The translations under genes were made by a program, and so were the position numbers. A DNA stretch of 64,000 nucleotides from Leucosporidium creatinivorum (taxonomy: Eukaryota; Basidiomycota; Microbotryomycetes; Leucosporidiales; Leucosporidiaceae), in the NCBI GenBank assembly GCA_001600635.1, contig BCKL01000013.1:290397-354396 (forward strand), in the 5' to 3' direction. The notes beneath the pieces were generated by a model. The model was not told where the DNA came from. It saw only the letters and a program-made list of their open reading frames with translations, and ran no database searches. Within the stretch, counting starts at the first letter, position 1, and the number at the start of each line of letters is the position of its first letter. Below, one piece after another: positions 57,133-64,000 of this stretch.

Positions 57133-59774
57133 TTACATCTTCCTTTGAATCCCCTCGAGCCTATCTACAATCTCCTTGAGGCCGCCCTCCAAGCTCCGAA
57201 CCTTCAGCGCCACCGCCTTCAGCTCATTACCCAGAGCCAACGTCCCTTCTCCTCCTCCGCGCTTCTCGTGTACCGAGTTGAAGCTCTCCAGCACCCGATG
57301 AACGGCGCTAGCGACCTCTCCGGGATGGCCGAGGCGAGCTTCGTGAGCGGCTCGGGCTTGGTGACGAAGAGCGATGAGGGTCCAGAAGTTGGTGAGGAGG
57401 AGGATGACGAGACCGATAGTGAGGAACAGAAGAGGGGAGGGAGTAGTGAGCTGGTCGAGGAAGGAAGGGTAAGAGTCGGCGGAAGCTTCGGCGGTGTTGG
57501 GGGCGGGAGCGGCTTTCGTGTTGGTCACGCCGGGGTCGGCGAAGTCCTCCTTGTGCGAGTCGATGTAGTCGCGAGCGGCTTTCTCGAGGTCGCTGTGGTA
57601 GGTCTTCTGGCCTTCGATGCACGAGCGTTCGATGATGCCTGAGAGAGACAGTCGAGTTAGCGACAGCTTCCCTCAACGAGCGAGAACGAGAAAGAGTCGA
57701 AGCTACGAGACTGACCTTTGAGCATGCGGTTGACCTGTGAGAGAGTATGAGTCAGCTGCAGCTTCACATCACACCACGCAAACAGCAGCTCACCTTGGTC
57801 CAAGCGACTTCGGTCGTCACCTTCACGTGGCATCCGCCTTGTGCGCTCCAGGTGAAGATGCTCTTCGTCTTGACGGAGAAGTCACTACCGCTGGGTACGT
57901 CCGGCGTGCGAGTCGTCGTCTCGTTGGCGATGTAGGTTTCGGGGTCGACCTTCTCATTCTCGTCGGCGATGAGGCACTTCGTCTGCTTGGGACCTGCGGG
58001 GCACGGGGAGGTCAGCACGCGAGCAGGATCAAGCTCGTAGGTATGAAGCTCGCCCATGGAAGAGTTGAGCGGCTTGATGTAGTCCATCTCGCGCTTCTCG
58101 AGGTCGCCCTCGACCTTCTCCCATTCGCCGATGTGGACCTCTGCAAAAAACCACGAGTCAGCTACAGCTGCGCCGTTCAGGAGTAGCCATCTCGAAGGGA
58201 GCTCACCCTTGAGACCCTCCGTCTCCTCAAAGAAAGGCTTGAGGAAGGCAGCGTCCTTGAAGAAGAGGTTGTAGGCCTTCTCCGGGCTCGTCGGGAGGGT
58301 GATGTCGAGCGCCACGTTGTCGTACTCCTCGCCATCGTACTCGGTAGGATCGTGGCCCAGGTCGCCCTGGAGAGCCTCCTCCTTGACCTTCTCCGCCTCG
58401 GTTTTGCCGCCCGTCTCGCGCCCGTCGCGACTGCGAATGGCCTTGAGCTTGTTGCCGACTTCGGCGATGGCGCTCGTGAACTTGTGCTTCTTCTTCTGTC
58501 CGTCGTCTCCCTCGAAGGTGATCTCGCTGCGAGCGTCGTCGTTGCGGTCGGTCGTGGCGGCCGTGGAGAGGCTGTCGGAGCGATCGCGAACTCGCTGCTC
58601 CTCGGGGTGATTCCAACGCCAAGTAGCGACGAGAAGCTCGTAGGCGGCATCGCGGTTGAGGAGAGAAGAGAAGACGTGGCGAGTGTGGAGGGTGGAGACC
58701 TCGATGGCGTTGGGAATGACTTTGGCCGTCATCCGCTTCTCGATGGTCGTGACCTCGGACCAGGGCATGGCGATGGACGTCTCCCAGCCTGTAGATGGAG
58801 GCGTATTAGCTGGGGAGTCGTCGGAGCGAGTCAGAGGACAATACCGAAGATGTTGGCGCGGAAGGCGAGATGGCGCTCGGTCTAAGGGAGGCGATTAGGT
58901 CAGCCGAGCTGGCTCTTATGACCAAGCTTCGAGTGGACTTACGACGTAAAGACGACCTTGCACCAAGATGTCGCGCTGGAGAGCACAGCGATAATCTGTA
59001 GGGTGGAGGAGCTCAGCACTCTTGGCCTCGGCGCTCCGAATCGTCATCGCGAAACTCACCTTCAATGAGCTCCTCCTCCTCTGGGATCTTGCCGGCAAAC
59101 AAGCTGTGGAACTTGGCATGGGAGGTAGAAGGGTCGAGCTCCATTTGGTCCGAGAGGTCATCACGAAGCGAGGTCGTGAGCGAGGGAGAGCCGTTGCCAT
59201 GGCCGGGCAGAGGGCCAACGTCGACCGGTACAGCCTTGCCTGTAGAGTCGGTCGTAATCTTTGTGGGAAGAGGAACGGGTTCGTCTACCTCTGGTGCATC
59301 CGTGGTGATGGTCGGAATGGGATTGACGGCCGGCGAGGGCGAGTCGGAGGAGGCGTCTCGGGAAATGGTGCTGGTGCTCCTGCTCCTTTCTCCGTTGGGC
59401 GACTTGTCGCTGGAGATGCTGGGAACGAGCTTCTGCTTCAAGCGGCCAAAGAGGTTCGTCTTGTCCTCCTCGGCCGTGGCAACGAGCTCGGGACCTTTCC
59501 CCTTGGCTTCTCCGACGACGGCTTCGACACCTCCGTCTGCCAGAGGAGTATGCTCCATGGCTTCCAAAGTGAGCGCACCTTCTCCGACTCCCCTTGCTCC
59601 GGTGTCGAGAACTGCGACCTTCTCTGGTTGAGGCGACTTGCGCATCCAGGCGGGCGCTCCTGGCTGAGCCTGAGTGGGCGTTGTAGGTGATTGCATGATG
59701 GTAGTTGGATGCAGCACGACGAGTGAATCGGTGGAAGAAGATGCTGGCGAATTGTGGTCTTGACCAGCCTGCAT
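57133..59774 (-). CDS. GRAM-VASt membrane-contact sterol transporter (Lam/Ltc-like)
   Basis: Nine to ten exons, starting MQAGQDHNSPASSSTDS and ending VDRLEGIQRKM. A disordered N-terminus of ~230 residues precedes a GRAM domain (SHAKFHSLFAGKIPEEEELI, DYRCALQRDILVQGRLYV, ERHLAFRANIFGWETSIAMP, VIPNAIEVST). After an acidic/basic linker comes the VASt domain (DITLPTSPEKAYNLFFKDAA, FFEETEGLK, IGEWEKVEGD, REMDYIKPLN, TKCLIADENEKVDPE, VKTKSIFTWSAQGGCHVKVT). A TM helix follows (LLFLTIGLVILLLTNFWTLI), then a C-terminal coiled coil. The set equals yeast Lam5/Lam6 (Ltc1) and animal Aster/GRAMD1 proteins, which sit in the ER at contact sites and move sterols. One exon is 19 nt (57716-57734, coding VNRMLK). 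If the first ATG is not used, the next is at codon 27. Confidence 0.9.
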
Positions 59775-60094
59775 TCGACTTGACAGTGTCGGGAAGCAAC
59801 CTGGAAACTGACGCTGTCAGTAGTGACGAGCCTCGCAGTGCGGGCGCCTCGACCGGCTCCTCGCTTTGACCTCGCTAATTTCGGTCATACCAGACTACAG
59901 AGTATATGCACGTAAAAAGGGCTTCGGTCGGGATGGACTATCTTGATGAGCTTCACTCTGACTAAGATCAAGTTAGCCTCCTCGCTCCCACTCGGCGAGC
60001 GGCGAACTCGGTGACCGCTTCGCCTGCTCGTAGTGCGCGACTGCAGAGCAGTTCTTTCTCTTTCGCTCACAACATCACTCGTAACATCCATCTC
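59775..60094. promoter_or_regulatory. Divergent promoter, GRAM/VASt and hydroxylase genes
   Basis: 320 bp, both genes lipid-related. An AT-richer patch lies near 59890-59970 (AGAGTATATGCACG). No asserted factor site. Confidence 0.45.
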
Positions 60095-61580
60095 ATGATG
60101 CTATCCAGCAGCGCCGCCCTCGACACTGCCTTCAAGCCAGCTTCGTTCTCCCATCGCCGAAGCTCGACCGGGTCCATCTCCTCCAGCTCTTCTCATACAC
60201 TTAGCGATGACTCCCTCGACTCGGAGCTTCTCGCAGCGTCTCCTCTACCCGATCTACCCTCTTCCACCGTCAAGCAAACCCGCCAGGCGAAGGATTGGCG
60301 CCCAAAGGCCACGCTCCATCTTCGCCGAGACGATCCGACCAAGACCTTCTTCGAGCGTCTTGCCGCTCGCACCCTCATGACGGACGAGTATCATGAGCTC
60401 AAACCTCAGACACTGGACCGAGGACCCATCCCAGTGCATCCCGTCGCGCAGGAGCATGTCTGGATTCTGTCTCGAGCATTGGTCGCTCCCGGGCTTCAGC
60501 AATTGAGCTACTGGCTGTTCCCAAGTGAGTGCTGCTCGGTGTTGCAGCAAGCGCGGTAGCTGACCTTCTGCCACCTACTGTGCAGACTACCAGTGGCCCG
60601 CTTACCTCGCCTACCCCGTCTACCTCCTCTGCTTCGCCGAATTCGCCCTCGCCGTGGTCCATCGCTTCGGGCACTACGCCGGCATCTACGGGACTTTGGA
60701 CGAGAAGAACGTTGGTCGAGATCGCATCCCAGATGCTGCCATCCCTCAACTTGCTGTAGGTCTCCTCAAGTCTGAAGCTCGGCGCTCGTACTCGGCGCTC
60801 GAGGATTGGCTGCTCGCGGTGGCCTTTGACGCTCGATGGAACGACATGCCGCTAACACTCGCCTTTCCCTCCCTTTCAGAAAGGCTTCCTCGCCTACCTC
60901 ATCGTTCGTACGGCGGGAGAGTTCGCCTTAAAGTGGGATCGAACCGTTCAGCCCTTCGACAACTTTTCGCTGTACACGCCAGTGCGCTTCTTCACGTGGC
61001 TACTTACCATGGACTACTTTTTCTACGTTTACCATCGCGCATCTCACGAGGTGTCCTGGCTCTGGTTCATCCATTCAAAGCACCACACGACCAAGGTGAG
61101 CCCGCCGAGCGCCGAGCCCTGACTTGTGTGGAGCTGATCTCCACTCCATCAACAGCACCCCAACCCAGTCCTCTCCATTATCGCCAGCGAGTACCAGGAG
61201 GTGATTGAGATTGCCCTCGTTCCGCTGTGCGCCACCCTCCTCATCCCGATGTCGTTCCACGAGCTCTTCGTCCTTGCCTGCTACACGTGAGTCTTCTCCT
61301 TCTGTCGCGCGCTTCTTGCGGCTTACACATGCACCTCTTTAGAACCTATGTGGAGGTCTTCGGCCATTCCGGCATCCGCGCCAACTGGGCTTTACCCATT
61401 ACTGGCCCCGTTCTGAGTCTCATCGGATGCGAGCTCATCATCGAGGACCATGATCTGCACCACAGACTCGGCCGATCGGGCAAGAACTACGGCAAGCAGA
61501 CAAGGCTCTGGGATGTAGCCTTTTCGTCTACGGGCACGAGGCAGGAAATGAGAGGAATGAAAGGACATCGAGAGGAGTAG
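60095..61580 (+). CDS. Fatty acid hydroxylase/sterol desaturase family membrane protein
   Basis: Five exons. Starts at 60095 (MMLSSSAALDTAFKPAS); a possible GTG extension upstream is ignored. After a ~130-residue soluble head, membrane segments appear (WPAYLAYPVYLLCFAEFALA; FTWLLTMDYFFYVYHR; IALVPLCATLLIPMSF). Di-iron His boxes: YHRASHE, HSKHH and HDLHHR, with a further His in EVFGHSG, in the order of the superfamily. The end NYGKQTRLWDVAFSSTGTRQ is typical. Members hydroxylate or desaturate sterols and sphingolipid/fatty chains in the ER; this one is not clearly ERG3 or ERG25, so substrate is open. Its neighbour, sharing the promoter, is a sterol-transfer protein. Confidence 0.85.
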
Positions 61581-61878
61581 AGGGGGGGAGACCGTAGTTG
61601 GGAGGAACAACGGATGGTCGAGTAGAGATGTATAGATACTGCAGCTGTACATAGATCTGTTTCATCGACCGCCAGTGCCTACTGCGTGTAGAGATTCTCG
61701 TGAGCGAGAGCCGAATTCGCGAAACCACCACCGCCGAGTCTCATCGCCGAGCCTTCGCAGCGGCCGCGTGGGATAGTAACGGGTTCACTGCAGGTGCGAC
61801 TAAGAATACAACTAAGAGGAGAGCTAAGGATCTAAACACGCGAGGGGAGACAGGCGACTGGAAGGCGTGGACGAGCCC

Positions 61879-64000
61879 TCAAATCTTGACAAACGAGAAG
61901 AGGGCGCTCATCGAGACCCAACGACGGCCGTTCTTGTCGAGGTGCTTGGTCACGACGTTGCGAAGTTGTGCGAGGGTGGCCTTGTTCGCCTCGGCGAGAG
62001 TGGAGACGGTCTCTGTGGGCGGAGGAGCAGAAGGTCAGCGCGAGCCGGCGAAGAGAAGGTCGGCGAGAACGAACCTTGACCGGCGGTGCCAGAGGCGCGA
62101 GATCGGGCCTTCTCGACGTCAAAGAGGGTGTCGAAGAAGAGGAGCTGGTTGTACAGCTGAGAGTCGGAGTACTGGGAGCGGTAGACAAGGTCAGTAACCG
62201 AGCTTCTCGTCGCCAAAGCCTCATCGTAAAACTCACCTCGAAGTGCACGTTACCACGGCACGCGGGGACGAGGCACTTCTTGCCGTACACCCTCATCATC
62301 CTCGATCGGTTGCCGCAGGTCGGCTCGTCGCAAACAAGCCAGCCTTCGTAGAATTTCTGGATGAAGCTGCGGATCTGGATGTCGAGCTGCACGCCCATCG
62401 AGGCGGTCGAAAGGTGGTCGAGGCAGTCCATGTTGTCACAGAAGAAGCCAGACTTGGAGACGACGCCGTTCTGTAGGCGCGACACGTGGTCAGCCGAGGG
62501 CGAGACGAAAGGGCGCCGAGAGCCAAACGCACCGAGTTCTTGTCGAGGCCGTCAAAGAGGACGGTAGCATGGCAGCTTCGGCAGCGGAACTTGAGGTGCT
62601 CAACGTCCTTGAACCGCTCGGCGTCCGAGACCTGCGACTGAAGCGTCTTGAAGTTGTGCTCGGGAAGATCGGCCGCGGTTGACTTGTAGCGGGTGACGTC
62701 GAGACCTGTGAGAAGGTGATATTCAGCTCGACCTCGACGAGTCGGACTGTGACCCATGCTCACCGAGACATTCGGCTAGGCGAGCCTTCTCTGTTCCCTC
62801 GATGGGCTCGCAGAGACGCTCGACGGGCGGCAGAACCTGAGTGCCGAGGTAGACCTCAAAGTCTGTGCGAAGAGAATGCGGGTCAGGTCTGACTACTCGT
62901 CGACACCTGAAAGCCACCAACTCACCAATCTTGAGCGTCGAGCCTTGCCTCCTCACGTCGTCGGGGTGGTGAGCGTTCTCGGCCTTGGCGTTCTTCGCCG
63001 ACTCGCCGTTGGCGGGGATGCAGAAGATGTAGGGGATCACATCTCCTGCCTTGGCCGACTGTCCCTTGGCCTTCATCCGCATGGCGACCTGAACGTGTGG
63101 TAGCGACTTGGAGTCGGGATAGTCTTGAGGGTTCTTGCCGAGACGCTGAGGGGAGAGCCGAGGTCAGCTAGGGGCTCGTCGATGGCAGACGCGGTCACAA
63201 CTGACCTTGACGATGATGTAGTGCTCGAGAGGGATCTGTCCTGCCCGAATGTTCTCGCCGAGAGAGGTGAGGTACTCGTGGATCTGCTCGATGACCGTCT
63301 CGGTCGGATCGCCGGAAAGGACGCGGTCGAGGACGTATCTGTACAGAGAAGCGGGTCAGCTCGCCGTCACGAACACTCGATAACGAGAGTCGACTCACTG
63401 GGAAGCGCCCTTGGACAACTCGCAGTACTCTCGCCTCTTCATGTCGAGTCCCTTGATCTCGAGGTGGACCGAGCCGTCGTCCTCGACCTTGCGAGCGGCG
63501 TACTTCTTCTTGTTGAGGAGCAGCATCCGCTCAAAGACGGCGTCCGTGTCGATCTCGAGCTTCTTGTACTTGTCGTTGACCGCCTTCTTGAAGTCGTTGC
63601 CGATCTTGAGCGCCTCCTTGAGGTCGGTCTGGTTGGTGTTGATGAAGATGGAGTCGGTGTCGCCGTAGATGACCTGTAAGAGAGAGCAGGTGAGCATCGA
63701 GCAAACCTCGAACGTGGAAGCAGCACTCACGTTGAGATCGAGCGCCTCGGCGTCGGCCTTGGTCCTCGTCAGAATCTCGCGACCCTTGTAGGTGGTGAGG
63801 GAGGCGAGTGGCAGGGCGTAAAAGCGTGATCCCTCGTATCCGAGACATCCGTACATCGAGTTGGCGGTGAGCTTCAGCGCCTTCTGCGTGATGTCGTACT
63901 GCAGGTGGGAGAGAGGAAGGGAGTCAGCGAGAGCGGCGAGACGAAGGGCGAAAGGAGGAGACGAACCTGCTGCAGCTTGCCGGGGGTGATGCTGCGGTCC
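61879..64000 (-). CDS. POL1: DNA polymerase alpha catalytic subunit, C-terminal part
   Basis: Reads from the right edge (gene continues beyond it) to the stop at 61879. B-family polymerase motif B region [20 protein letters not shown], motif [15 protein letters not shown], then [16 protein letters not shown] and [16 protein letters not shown] (thumb). Downstream are [10 protein letters not shown] and [15 protein letters not shown], then the zinc-binding C-terminus: [45 protein letters not shown] and [20 protein letters not shown]. The Cys pattern and [14 protein letters not shown] identify Pol alpha rather than delta or epsilon. It makes the initial DNA of primers with primase at replication origins and lagging strands. 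About nine introns of usual size are visible. It converges with the hydroxylase gene. Confidence 0.93.

Noticed and set aside
3400-58200. High density of CTACAG/CTGTAG hexamers
   Set aside because: CTACAG is the favoured 3' splice-site sequence here, so most copies are acceptors on one strand or the other.
1-64000. Mobile elements, virus-like elements, CRISPR arrays
   Set aside because: No transposase, integrase, reverse transcriptase, capsid gene, terminal repeats or spaced direct repeats were seen on either strand.

Overview
The window looks like nuclear DNA of a basidiomycete fungus, probably a Pucciniomycotina red yeast or relative (Microbotryomycetes-like). This is inferred from high GC, dense packing of 20-plus genes on both strands, many short introns (about 55-95 nt) with GTGAGT/GTACGT donors, GCTGAC or CTAAC branch sites and CAG acceptors, and the gene set (PDR transporter, Zn2Cys6 factor, basidiomycete-type surface proteins). 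Placement below subphylum is a guess. I saw no transposase, reverse transcriptase, LTR, tRNA, rRNA or CRISPR array.

Layout. 1-355: exon of a small Cys/His protein running off the left edge (-). 1623-4050: glycine-rich RRM protein (-) with extraordinary exon structure. 4744-5439: flavin-reductase-domain protein (-), divergent from a BBC1-like actin-patch protein at 5549-7682 (+). 7755-8600: chimeric pseudogene made of a NOP58 fragment joined to an inverted Hsp70-like fragment. 8937-11403: NOP58 (-), divergent from PRP19 at 11674-14221 (+). 14495-17316: Hsp70-like ATPase (-). 18104-19291: F-box/LRR-like protein (+). 19581-20997: BTB protein (-), divergent from a kinesin-6 at 21551-25801 (+). 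26004-26763: previously easy-to-miss five-exon Cys-rich protein (+). 26992-33250: PDR-type ABC transporter (-). 33905-35680: ACC-synthase-like aminotransferase (+). 35774-37221 (-) and 37744-39012 (+): divergent pair of related surface proteins. 39942-41560: Zn2Cys6 transcription factor (+). 41807-43620: NUDIX hydrolase (-). 43750-48131: Vps39/Vam6 (-). 48486-50411: bromodomain protein (+). 51455-56833: PMC1-type calcium ATPase (+). 57133-59774: GRAM/VASt sterol-transfer protein (-). 60095-61580: fatty-acid-hydroxylase-family protein (+). 61879-64000: C-terminal part of DNA polymerase alpha (-), cut by the right edge.

Function. Most genes are housekeeping: splicing (PRP19), snoRNP (NOP58), DNA replication (POL1), vesicle tethering (VPS39), cytokinesis motor, calcium and sterol handling, chromatin. 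They are not an operon-like system; neighbours mostly share divergent promoters or converge.

The most striking signal is splicing. The RRM gene needs a 1-nt and a 4-nt microexon to keep its conserved frame, its start codon is cut by an intron, its tail is built from frame-neutral exons that all split a Tyr codon, and it has a 3' UTR intron. PRP19 also has an intron inside its start codon, and the Zn2Cys6 factor needs a 10-nt exon inside its zinc cluster. Exon boundaries were worked out by eye; most were checked for phase, but transcript data were not available.
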